Notes under the pieces: generated by a model | What the model saw: only the letters and a program-made list of their open reading frames with translations | Told to the model about the DNA's origin: nothing | The model's database searches: none | Part shown: positions 52,199-59,102 of the stretch, piece by piece | Numbering within the stretch: the stretch's first letter is position 1 | How the letters are laid out: each line of letters starts with the position of its first letter | Position numbers and translations under genes: made by a program | Assembly: GCA_015660915.1 (NCBI GenBank) | Contig: JACTTZ010000013.1 | Location: 1-59,102 of the forward strand | Reading direction: 5' to 3' | From: Methanomicrobia archaeon | Lineage (GTDB): Archaea > Halobacteriota > Bog-38 > Methanoflorentales > Methanoflorentaceae | DNA length: 59,102 bases

Positions 52199-52510
52199 TA
52201 CACCTCATCTGCTTTTAGAAATTGACTTTCTGCTTTTTTTCGACAAAAAACGACGGCCTGGTTAGAGAGAGCTGCTCAATTCTTTTGGAAGCAGACTGAA
52301 GGTAACATGTCGAGAGCGACGAGGCCTGTGCGCATTTGTCAACTTCTATTAATGGGCACGTGGCGATAATTTGCCGTGCTCAGCGGTCGCGTGCTTATTT
52401 GTCAAGTCGTCGTGTTGGTGTGAGGGCTGATAAGGTTCCCTATTCTTCTTTCTTTTTGCTGCCGCCGAAGATTCGGCTCCAGAAGCCGACTTTAAGCGCG
52501 GAACTGTAAG
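52165..52510. repeat. Diverged long repeat, copy B (partner at 1290-1640)
   Basis: Same order as copy A: start of the Cdc6 remnant, about 240 noncoding bases, then on the reverse strand the end of gene X (KVGFWSRIFGGSKKKEE-stop, stop near 52441). The Cdc6 trace breaks off at the same residue in both copies, so the duplication is younger than that truncation. Confidence 0.75.
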
Positions 52511-52613
52511 GTCGTGAGTTTCAAGCTTCTTCTGACGGGCCTTTCTGCGCCCCCCTTACCGGCAAATCATTGGCGCGTGACGATCACAACCATTAGTCTA
52601 CAGAGCAGAGCAT

Positions 52614-52898
52614 GTGCTTGTTACGCTAACTTTCAATCAATTGCGAGATCCGCTCTTTGACTTGCCAGAATCTGCACTGTTGGAGATTCACCGCAGCAAA
52701 ATCTCGCTCCGCCGCGCAAAAACAGGATACAACTACCAAACGATACGGCTGCCCGACAGGTTCTCAAAACTTGCAGGGCTGCCGACGCGCATCTATCAGA
52801 CTGTGCACGATGGGGCACTAGCATTTCTTGTGGTCATATCAGCCACAGAAAACGTCACAGAAAGCGCAAAATCCTCCGTCTTCACACGCCGACAATAA
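52614..52898 (+). CDS. Conserved hypothetical protein, paralogue of 45750-46220
   Basis: 94 residues from GTG (an ATG two bases earlier is out of frame). Core: LLEIHRSKISLRRAKTGYNY, then TRIYQTVHDGALAFLVVIS, nearly the same as the protein at 45750. A basic first half and a hydrophobic strand suggest a compact beta protein. The tail differs between the two copies. Function unknown; the strict conservation of IYQTVHDGALAFLVV implies selection at least until recently. Confidence 0.6.
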   Translation: MLVTLTFNQLRDPLFDLPESALLEIHRSKISLRRAKTGYNYQTIRLPDRFSKLAGLPTRIYQTVHDGALAFLVVISATENVTESAKSSVFTRRQ

Positions 52899-53005
52899 TC
52901 TTATTTGATCATGAATCGCCTTGGACAACAGTATTATCGACTATATCAGGCGACGGTCACACTACCTTGCCTATAGTCGGCAGTGCGATTCGAGCCAAAC
53001 CGCTT

Positions 53006-53188
53006 TTAACTATAAAGGTCTGCGCTTCGCTGCTGTAAAACATTAGGGGCGTTGCCGGTCTGCCGCATATAATCAATCGCGGCCATAAGTTCTAAGCGCG
53101 TGCGTTGATACTCCGCATAGAGCACGGCATATTGCTCTACAAGCGATTCTCGCTGCAAGCTTCTACTATTTCTACCTGTTCCATGCAA
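53006..53188 (-). CDS. Possible small helical protein
   Basis: A 60-codon frame whose last 50 residues (SLVEQYAVLYAEYQRTRLEL, AIDYMRQTGNAPNVL) are protein-like and helical. Start unclear; it overlaps the beginning of the MFS remnant on the other strand. Low confidence that it is expressed. Confidence 0.3.
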   Translation of the reverse strand: MHGTGRNSRSLQRESLVEQYAVLYAEYQRTRLELMAAIDYMRQTGNAPNVLQQRSADLYS

Positions 53189-53574
53189 CAGAGCTGCAAG
53201 TCGTTCTCGGGGTTATTTTCGCGAGTATCGGCGTCGGTTTTATGCTCACTGCAATGATTAACGTTGTCATATAGTCCGTTGAACAATCGCAAACTGGCAT
53301 TGCAACCAGAATGAACACCGAGTTCAGGACGGTCGGCGGCGCAGTTGGACCCGCTATTACGGGCGTCTTTCTTGCTGCGTACGTTTCACCGCTCGTCATT
53401 CAAACACCTCGGGGCCCTGTAATGGGTCCGCTCCTGCCCAATGCAACAGCATTCGATTACATATTTCTGGTCGGCTTTGGCATTTCCGTTGTAGCAATGC
53501 TCGCCACCCTCTTGATCAAGGGTCCGGCGAAAGCAGAACAGCCAGAGGAGTTGTTGGCCGTGCAGGAATCGTAA
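53130..53574 (+). pseudogene. Drug transporter (MFS, EmrB/QacA type) C-terminal remnant
   Basis: A forward frame encodes the last transmembrane helices of a 14-helix MFS exporter: LQVVLGVIFASIGVGFMLTA, INVVI, TAG at 53272-53274, then GIATRMNTEFRTVGGAVGPA (the conserved G-x2-T/R-MNxxFRxxGGxxGxA region) and FLVGFGISVVAMLATLLIKG. About two thirds of the protein is missing at the N-terminal side, and one amber stop interrupts the rest (probably CAG originally). Confidence 0.75.
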
Positions 53575-53841
53575 CCAGTAGTCGGATTCTTCGTCTTGAT
53601 GATGATTCTCGGTGCGATATTGTTTCGAAACGTGCCCAAAAATCGACTTTAGGCGCCGGCAACCGCCGTGCATGAGTTCGAGCTGCTTGTGGAGCGTCTC
53701 CCTCGTCCTGCCTGAACTCAAAACTGTGGCCTCTCTCCATATGTACGAAGCCCTTCGATTCGCAGCTTATACTGCATCACTCGAACGTGTTGGCTGCTAC
53801 GCCGCCTTGATGCCGCAGCGTGAAAAAAAATGTCACGCGCG

Positions 53842-53849
53842 TTTATAAA
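53842..53849 (+). promoter_or_regulatory. TATA box of the TrmB-C-like gene
   Basis: TTTATAAA, 24 bases before the ATG at 53873, predicting a nearly leaderless transcript. The 53575-53841 stretch before it holds no gene. Confidence 0.5.
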
Positions 53850-53872
53850 CTCCCAATTCAGAATGAAGTCAG

Positions 53873-54316
53873 ATGGTTCGCAGGGTTGTCACAAATCTGG
53901 ATGATCTCTTGGTCATTAGCTCTGCTATTATGGACACCGCGCAAAGCACGATAGTATGGCTTGCCCCTCGGTCCGTCGTGGCTCTTTTCGTCCGGCACGG
54001 CATCTTTGAGAGCGCCAAGACGTTTATGGAGCGAGGGGGGTCTATGCGGGGCATCACCTATGTCGCGGATCCGTACATCGAAACCGTACGAGAACTCGTA
54101 AAAGCGGGCGCAGACATTCGTTTTACACGTCAAAATCCACGTCAGTTTATGCTTATCGGGGACGATAAGGAAAGCATCAGCTCAGTTTATATTGAACCTG
54201 AGCATCTTTCCCTCGAGAGCCCCATCACGGCATTCTGGACGAGCGACCCGGACTACGCTCAATGGCTTTTGTCAGCTTTCGAAGCAGAGTGGACGCTGAG
54301 CGTAGAGTTTTCGTGA
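53873..54316 (+). CDS. PLD-like sensor protein related to archaeal TrmB-type regulators, without DNA-binding domain
   Basis: 147 residues: LDDLLVISSAIMDTAQSTIV, then FMERGGSMRGITYVADPYIE, AGADIRFTRQNPRQFMLIGD and AFWTSDPDYAQWLLSAFEAEW. This pattern (PLD-like half-domain ending in a Trp helix) is found in the C-terminal part of archaeal TrmB-like and related regulators. No helix-turn-helix precedes it, yet it has its own TATA box at the right distance, so it may be a functional single-domain protein. Confidence 0.6.
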   Translation: MVRRVVTNLDDLLVISSAIMDTAQSTIVWLAPRSVVALFVRHGIFESAKTFMERGGSMRGITYVADPYIETVRELVKAGADIRFTRQNPRQFMLIGDDKESISSVYIEPEHLSLESPITAFWTSDPDYAQWLLSAFEAEWTLSVEFS

Positions 54317-54402
54317 CTGTTAGATTTTCAAGGAGAATTTCGGCAAGAAGTTGAACAAGCGAACGAACAGGAGTCGTTCTACAATCTATCGAGGTTTGAA
54401 GA

Positions 54403-54840
54403 ATGAGTGACTTTAAAGACATAACTATTAAAAGCGTGGGATTCGCCGGCCAAGAGGGTTATCCCTGGTATTAGGTATCGGTCACACTTTCGCGAATACC
54501 TGACAAGATATGGGAAGACTGTTTTGATGAAGTGTTCAGACAAAGAATGGAGCGAGTTACAAATCAACTAAGACAGTTCGCATACAGCAAAGGCGAAGAG
54601 ATCCCAGACAACGCTAGGAGGGCCTTAGAGGCTTTAGGCTTGGAAGAGGACAAAGAGCTCAGTGACGATACGATTTCTTCAATAGGACCCTTATTTGAGC
54701 TACGAGGTGACGTGCTTACATTTCGATGGGTTTACGGTCGTGACAGCAAGGATGGTATGGAAGCGGCGCAAAAGTGTCTTCCAGACGTGAAAGACTGGTT
54801 AGACGCAGCTAACAATTGTCGGAAGAAGAACAAACCGTGA
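54403..54840 (+). pseudogene. Hypothetical protein with an in-frame amber codon
   Basis: One forward frame of 146 codons with a good start (ATG behind gaggtttgaaga) reads SDFKDITIKSVGFAGQEGYP, WY, TAG (54472-54474), VSVTLSRIPDKIWEDCFDEV and later IGPLFELRGDVLTFRWVYGR and CLPDVKDWLDAANNC. Composition is coding-like on both sides of the TAG, so the two parts are one protein. Either a nonsense mutation, or, if this organism decodes UAG as pyrrolysine, a sense codon. Family unknown. Confidence 0.6.
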
Positions 54841-55277
54841 CCAGTTTTGGCCGCAAGGTCATTTCCTCTTGCCCTTTTTGTGGATAGTGAATTAGCATCT
54901 TAAAACTAGCGGACACGATGCACCTACAGCTAGAGGCCACTATCGCGGATAGCTACGCTCAGATGCGACGCATAACGGGTTTGACTACGTTAGATTAGAA
55001 GAGATGCTGCAGCCGGTTCGACAAATTTGGATCGGCACTTTTTTCCTACCGGCGACGCATAAACATTTGTGGGGAGAGCGAAACTAAACGACAACACTTA
55101 AGCCATTATACCGCGACCCGTGGTATCCATCATCGTGAAGTCGGTGAATCAGATTTTGATTTTGAAAGATGAATTTAATAAGCCACTGGGACTCGCCTGA
55201 AGGGGAGGCATAGTCAAGGCATCAAACTTCTTAACCCCGGCGAAGGGAAATGCAGAAACACTGAAGGAGTCTTGAAC
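54841..55277. other. Spacer upstream of the ABC exporter
   Basis: About 430 bases without a coding frame. A/T-rich near 55150; no clear TATA box. Probably contains the ABC operon promoter. Confidence 0.35.
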
Positions 55278-56126
55278 GTGCACACGTTAGAATTGCACAA
55301 CGTGAACTCGGGATACAACAAGAAGACCGTCTTGCACGACGTAAGTCTCACGATACAAGAGCCGTCGATATACGTCGTATTAGGCCCAAACGGCGCAGGG
55401 AAGACAACACTGTTTAGGACTATCGCCGGCATTTTAGAGCCATATTCGGGCGAAGTCGTATTTGATGGTGAAAACGTCGCCTCATCGCGTGACGTCAGAA
55501 AGCGGATAAACTACCTCTCCCACTACAACGCGATCCCGGAGGAGATGACGGTGTACAACGCGCTCACGTTTTATGCGAATATGCAGGGAGGAAGCGCTGA
55601 CGAGGTTCTCGAGCTGCTCCATCTTCAGGAACTTCGGGATAAAAAAATCTATGATCTCTCGCAGGGACAGAAGAAAAGAGTCTCAGTCGCGAAGGTATTC
55701 CTACAAGAGCGCGACCTGTACTTGATAGACGAGCCCACGTCAAACCTGGACCCTGGCTACTCGAAGGAGATCAGAGACATCCTCATGAAACTGAGCAAGG
55801 ACAGGATTGTACTGTACTCCACCCATAACCTCTACGAGGCGAACGACATCGGCACGAACCTCATCTTGATCAAAAATGGGACCATTGCGCTAAGTGAAAA
55901 GATCGCAAACATCAAACTGAGGGAATACAGGGTTGGAATTAGGACGTCGACTGACATTTCAAAAATTGTCGATGCGAAGAAGGGAGAGCAGGGATACTAC
56001 GTCGTGAGCGTTTCGAGCCCCGAAGAGGCAGGACGCATCCTGAAGACGCTAATCGAACACGGGGTACTGGTGACGGAAATGCGGCAGCTCGAAAACCCGT
56101 TGCAAGAGCTCTACGAAACGGCGTAA
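55278..56126 (+). CDS. ABC transporter ATP-binding protein
   Basis: 282 residues. Walker A GPNGAGKTTLF (about 37-47), Q-loop NYLSHYN, signature LSQGQKKRVSVAKVFL, Walker B LYLIDEPTSNLDP, H-loop YSTHN. The C-terminal extension (about 215-282; ILKTLIEHGVLVTEMRQLEN) is the regulatory tail typical of ABC-2 exporters. I start at the GTG at 55278, with AAGGAGT about 6 bases upstream; a TTG at 55272 is too close to that site. With the next gene it forms a simple exporter; cargo unknown. Confidence 0.92.
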   Translation: MHTLELHNVNSGYNKKTVLHDVSLTIQEPSIYVVLGPNGAGKTTLFRTIAGILEPYSGEVVFDGENVASSRDVRKRINYLSHYNAIPEEMTVYNALTFYANMQGGSADEVLELLHLQELRDKKIYDLSQGQKKRVSVAKVFLQERDLYLIDEPTSNLDPGYSKEIRDILMKLSKDRIVLYSTHNLYEANDIGTNLILIKNGTIALSEKIANIKLREYRVGIRTSTDISKIVDAKKGEQGYYVVSVSSPEEAGRILKTLIEHGVLVTEMRQLENPLQELYETA

Positions 56127-56137
56127 TCGGTGAACGC

Positions 56138-56869
56138 GTGAAGAACAACGTTATGCGCCAACTGGGGCGCAAACCTGCAATAATCACCGTTAAGAGAGGA
56201 CTCGCTCTGAGCAAATCGTACGTCGTGTTCGCGATATTCTTTGCGTCGGTGGCTATACTCACGGCAAATTTTGGCAACGCATTCCTGAGAGGCGTACCTG
56301 GGAATAGCGACGTCTACGTCGGGACGTCACTCTCGCTTCTCTCCGTCCCGCTGACCGCAATTGCCGCTGTGATGCTTACGACGTCCGTCATTTTGCTCTA
56401 CGTCTACGACAAGAATAACGGCGTGCTCGAGTATTTCCTCTCGCTCGGGATGAATCAAGAAGACATCTACAAGCGCTACCTGAAAGCGGGCGTCATTCTT
56501 GTCTTACTCCTTATGGCGGGAGTGGCCGTTGCAAACGTTGCGGTAGGATTGGTTCTGAGAGGAGGAGTTACGCTCCCTCTCGTGGCTACGGGCGTTGCCA
56601 CCGCATTAGCCCTCTCCATCGTCTCTTTCGATACGATGGCAATGATGACGTTCAGCTTATTGCAGAAGCCGAGGGCAGGAGCAAATCAACCATTAGGCCT
56701 CGCCTTGGGGGGGTTGCTGGTGTTGCCCGCGTACTTAACTGCGTTCATTTTGCCTGGTATTGTAGCAGTCGCCGTAGATCTTGCCGAAGCCGTCATAATC
56801 GCCGCTCTGTCGATCGCGCTGTTGCTTCTTTCAAGCAGACTCATCAGCAGGGAGAAGCTTCTTCCATAG
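56138..56869 (+). CDS. ABC-2-type transporter permease
   Basis: 243 residues with six predicted transmembrane segments (YVVFAIFFASVAILTANFGN, LLSVPLTAIAAVMLTTSVIL, AGVILVLLLMAGVAVANVAV, and three more near the C-terminus). The intracellular YDKNNGVLEYFLSLGMNQED segment is the coupling region seen in ABC-2 permeases, which contacts the ATPase. GTG start 11 bases after the ATPase stop; clearly one operon. Confidence 0.88.
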   Translation: MKNNVMRQLGRKPAIITVKRGLALSKSYVVFAIFFASVAILTANFGNAFLRGVPGNSDVYVGTSLSLLSVPLTAIAAVMLTTSVILLYVYDKNNGVLEYFLSLGMNQEDIYKRYLKAGVILVLLLMAGVAVANVAVGLVLRGGVTLPLVATGVATALALSIVSFDTMAMMTFSLLQKPRAGANQPLGLALGGLLVLPAYLTAFILPGIVAVAVDLAEAVIIAALSIALLLLSSRLISREKLLP

Positions 56870-57046
56870 CAACTCGCGCGTGCAAGACCAATTAGTACAG
56901 ATTTTCAGTAAGAAAGTAAGAACTTCGGCTTGAAGTTAATCGTCGCTAGCCTCAAGGATCCGAAACGCTTTCTCCAGCCCCAACGTCCTTCATCAAGAAC
57001 GGCACCCCGGCGAATGGACCAGCAGAGATTGCGTGATCATCCAATC

Positions 57047-57229
57047 TTACGGTTGCAGAGTTGCCCTTAATAGCCGGAGCACTAGTTTATAGAGGTCATC
57101 TATCTGCTTTTGCTGTGCCTGGAGTTCGCGCCACAACTCTTCGTGCTCTTCTACATTTTGCACGTGGTGAAGTAAGTGTAAGCTGGGCGTTGCGATAGAT
57201 TCTTTAGTTACGCGCTCTACATCACTCAT
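57047..57229 (-). CDS. Small coiled-coil protein, 60 residues
   Basis: SDVERVTKESIATPSLHLLH, then EEHEELWRELQAQQKQIDDL and a short basic end: one amphipathic helix forming a likely coiled coil. The ribosome-binding site GAGGAGTG before the ATG is strong. Function unknown. Confidence 0.65.
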   Translation of the reverse strand: MSDVERVTKESIATPSLHLLHHVQNVEEHEELWRELQAQQKQIDDLYKLVLRLLRATLQP

Positions 57230-57270
57230 TTTTCACTCCTCAACCCCGCTCTCTCGCAATCTCTAGGCTG

Positions 57271-57474
57271 TCACATGAGCACATCGATCTTAAAGAGGTC
57301 ACACTCCGAGGTATACTCTAGCGGACAAGTTCGGCGCCTCGTACATCCGAAACATAGCGGTATGATATACTCGGCAACGCACTTCTGAAACTCATTGCAA
57401 GGGCAGTTTGTAGAGCGCGGCTTGCCTCCGTGAACCGGACAGTCCTTACCCAAGCCATAATCCAACTCGCACAT
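57271..57474 (-). CDS. Cys-rich putative metal-binding protein, 67 residues
   Basis: Nine Cys: CELDYGLGKDCPVHG, TNCPCNEFQKCV, LCFGCTRRRTCPLEY, SECDLF. The spacing suggests two zinc or iron-sulfur sites. Start at the ATG at 57474 behind GGGAG; a GTG at 57573 would add 33 residues of poor quality. Role unknown. Confidence 0.65.
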   Translation of the reverse strand: MCELDYGLGKDCPVHGGKPRSTNCPCNEFQKCVAEYIIPLCFGCTRRRTCPLEYTSECDLFKIDVLM

Positions 57475-57573
57475 GCTCTGTTCTCCCTTTTTTAATCCAA
57501 TATCGTCTACCGGTGTTCCACCACCATGTGTGGGGGCTTCGTAATAGAAAACGTTTGATTTTAATAAACTCAC

Positions 57574-57860
57574 TTTGTTTACGGTATCTTGTCGCGCTTT
57601 CGCCTAATGCATTTCTTGAAGAGTAGTGGCGTGTTCCTTCCTTGTTGCTACAAACCTCTGCAATGGGGATGATGTGGTATCTGAAAGGGCTTTGGCTCAG
57701 TCACGTCTTCTTCTGTTTCAGAACGCTTTGATTGGGTCGCTCGCGGCTAATCACAACGCTTAAGTTCCCAGCACTGACCTCATCCACCATTATGCTAGCT
57801 GCTGAGCATTACCTAAACTTTTTTGCCGATAGCGCGCTGCTGCCTAAAAACTCGCAAAAG
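57574..57860. other. Spacer without a gene
   Basis: About 290 bases between two reverse-strand genes. I see no coding frame and no clear structure. Confidence 0.35.
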
Positions 57861-58256
57861 TCACTCAAATCTGGTCTGGCTATATTGTGTTTTAATATCT
57901 TTGAGAAAATCTTCTTTCGTAACTTCGTTGATATCACGAGGATAGTCGCCATGGAGATCATGAGGTCCGTTTCGCGCAATCTCATAGATCAAGTGGCAGC
58001 TATTACTTAAAGGTACGAATTTTGCAAGGATGAGATAGCGAAATACGTGCGATGCTGGCAGCTCTCCATATTTGGATGCATTAAGCATAATGTTAAATGT
58101 GTTATCAAACCACTGATTTGGATCCTCTGGATTAAAGCTTTGAAGATCTACCGTTTTCCATCCGCGTTCTTTCAATCCGGCCGCACAATCTTCGAGGGCT
58201 GGTTTGACCACTAACTTAAAGAAATTTATAACGTCGCCCTTCGGATATTCTTTCAT
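57861..58256 (-). CDS. Hypothetical protein, 131 residues
   Basis: KEYPKGDVINFFKLVVKPAL, ERGWKTVDLQSFNPEDPNQW, FRYLILAKFVPLSNSCHLIY and a charged C-terminus. Mixed alpha/beta, cytosolic, with no recognised family. GGGGGATC precedes the ATG at good distance. It overlaps the end of an upstream small membrane frame by about 40 bases. Confidence 0.65.
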   Translation of the reverse strand: MKEYPKGDVINFFKLVVKPALEDCAAGLKERGWKTVDLQSFNPEDPNQWFDNTFNIMLNASKYGELPASHVFRYLILAKFVPLSNSCHLIYEIARNGPHDLHGDYPRDINEVTKEDFLKDIKTQYSQTRFE

Positions 58257-58434
58257 TATAGATCCCCCTTTGTTTAATCAATCTTGCACGATTGGGCTTA
58301 AAAGTGATGCATGCGCGGTGAGAGCGATTCAGACCTCTTACCAACAACACGAGCACCGCGATACTGAGCAACATAAGCAGCGCCACGCCGATAGGTTCAA
58401 AAAGGAGCCAGGTCAGCACGAGCATGACAATCAA
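58216..58434 (-). CDS. Possible small membrane protein
   Basis: The first half is two hydrophobic segments (IVMLVLTWLLFEPIGVALLM, LLSIAVLVLLVRG), the second basic. TTG at 58434 or ATG at 58425, no strong ribosome-binding site. Overlaps the following gene by 41 bases. Confidence 0.4.
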   Translation of the reverse strand: MIVMLVLTWLLFEPIGVALLMLLSIAVLVLLVRGLNRSHRACITFKPNRARLIKQRGIYNERISEGRRYKFL

Positions 58435-58499
58435 GAAGCCGAGCCACTAATTCAACGCACAACAAACTTATTTGGAAGCGCATCTTAGGTTTGATTAGC

Positions 58500-58742
58500 A
58501 TGAACGAATCTACGCAGAAGAAATGCGAAGGCTGTGAGCCTGGCTATATTAAGGACGTCTACGAAGTTCTCCCAGGACAATGGCACGCTGTGCCTTGCGA
58601 CGGTCCTCCCGTCAAGTTAGATATGCGTCAGCTTGCATATTGTATTAGGGACAGCAAGCTCCCTATGGAAAAGAAGCTAGCTCTACATAATTTATTCAAC
58701 GCTAGATCCCGACCAGATCCAACATCAGAGACTAAAAACTAA
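58500..58742 (+). CDS. Hypothetical protein, 80 residues
   Basis: NESTQKKCEGCEPGYIKDVY opens with a CxxC pair; QWHAVPCDGPPVKLD and a helical end (LPMEKKLALHNLFNAR) follow. Possibly a small metal-binding protein. ATG at 58500 behind taggtttgat. Convergent with the next gene, overlapping by 11 bases. Confidence 0.55.
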   Translation: MNESTQKKCEGCEPGYIKDVYEVLPGQWHAVPCDGPPVKLDMRQLAYCIRDSKLPMEKKLALHNLFNARSRPDPTSETKN

Positions 58743-59022
58743 CGCCAGCCTTAACCCAACTCAATGAACCGGAGCGGAGCCTCTCGCCGAAGTCGGTCGC
58801 AAGGATACAATCGTTGCACTCATCCTCTTCATAGAGCCTCCTGCAGGCCGCACAGTTGCGATCTGCCACATCCGCGCAATCGTTCTTATAGTCCGCTAAT
58901 TCTAGTAGGAGCTCATCGACTTCTGCGCAATCGTTGTGCATGGCGTGACGTAGTACGACGTGGCTTGAATAACAATTGATGAAGAGTGGTGCGGAAGTGG
59001 TCTTTGGACTAAATGACCACAA
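58732..59022 (-). CDS. Cys-rich hypothetical protein
   Basis: The core is HNDCAEVDELLLELADYKND, then CADVADRNCAACRRLYEEDE and CNDCILATDFGERL. Six Cys in pairs suggest metal binding. Start unclear: TTG at 59022 (96 residues) or ATG at 58941 (69 residues). It may continue as part of a small-protein cluster beyond the right edge. Confidence 0.5.
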   Translation of the reverse strand: MWSFSPKTTSAPLFINCYSSHVVLRHAMHNDCAEVDELLLELADYKNDCADVADRNCAACRRLYEEDECNDCILATDFGERLRSGSLSWVKAGVSF

Positions 59023-59102
59023 CGCTTAGCGCACCTCGAAAGCAAGGGTCTGGGCAAGCTGTCTTTCAACTCAAGCGTAAAAAAACGGCACATTATCATT
59101 CA

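Noticed and set aside
1-59102. CRISPR arrays
   Set aside because: No regularly spaced direct repeats of 24-40 bases were seen; the only tandem repeats are the coding 51- and 84-base units and the short unit near 21000.
1-59102. Complete insertion sequence or transposase
   Set aside because: No intact transposase frame with terminal inverted repeats was recognised; mobile traces are limited to integrase/excisionase scraps, tRNA pieces and the terminase module.

Overview
The window reads as archaeal, most likely a methanogen-related euryarchaeon. It encodes transcription factor TFE and a FilR1-type (DUF1724) regulator, both archaeal. Promoters are TATA boxes with short or absent leaders, GTG and TTG starts are common, and there are several lipoproteins of a style frequent in Methanomicrobia. 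Species cannot be fixed from sequence alone. Base composition is near 50% GC, lower in the 31-46 kb island.

Region by region. 1-5.3 kb: the start of a REC-multi-PAS signalling protein running off the left edge, then a graveyard of remnants (Cdc6, histidine kinase, PAS, response regulator), a FilR1 regulator, a live response regulator, and alkylsulfatase and integrase scraps next to an excisionase-like gene. 5.5-16.9 kb: accessory envelope region with five lipoproteins, small membrane proteins, two SAM methyltransferases, an isoprenylcysteine methyltransferase-like protein, a short-chain dehydrogenase and a HAD protein. 17-20 kb: TFE, a BtrH-like protein and a CDP-alcohol phosphatidyltransferase. 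20-23.6 kb: largely degraded DNA with a chimeric ORF, a HEPN-like gene and a tRNA-like remnant. 23.6-30.1 kb: an intact, overlapping trpEGDCFBA operon behind a palindromic operator that covers its TATA box.

30.2-46 kb is a defence-type island. It holds McrC, McrB with PUA/EVE-like modules, an RNase J-like beta-lactamase-fold protein, a lone EVE protein and a nuclease-methyltransferase fusion of the type ISP family. These are followed by a tightly packed four-gene operon of unrecognised proteins ending in a HEPN-like protein, then a divergent HEPN-like protein and a stand-alone proteasome-like Ntn hydrolase. The island ends at the 3' half of a tRNA-Val(GAC) gene (46036-46077). A matching 5' tRNA piece lies at 23267, so this interval may have been delimited by integration at a tRNA gene.

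46.5-50.2 kb is a head-tail-virus packaging module (DNA-binding protein, small protein, TerS-like, terminase ATPase, separate terminase nuclease) without portal or capsid. 50.2-54.8 kb is again full of broken genes, including a second copy of the Cdc6 remnant locus seen at 1.3 kb. 55.2-56.9 kb is an intact ABC exporter pair, and the last 2 kb hold small hypothetical, Cys-rich and membrane proteins.

The best candidate for something undescribed is the 40.5-45.7 kb block (four-gene operon plus HEPN/Ntn-hydrolase pair) inside the restriction island.
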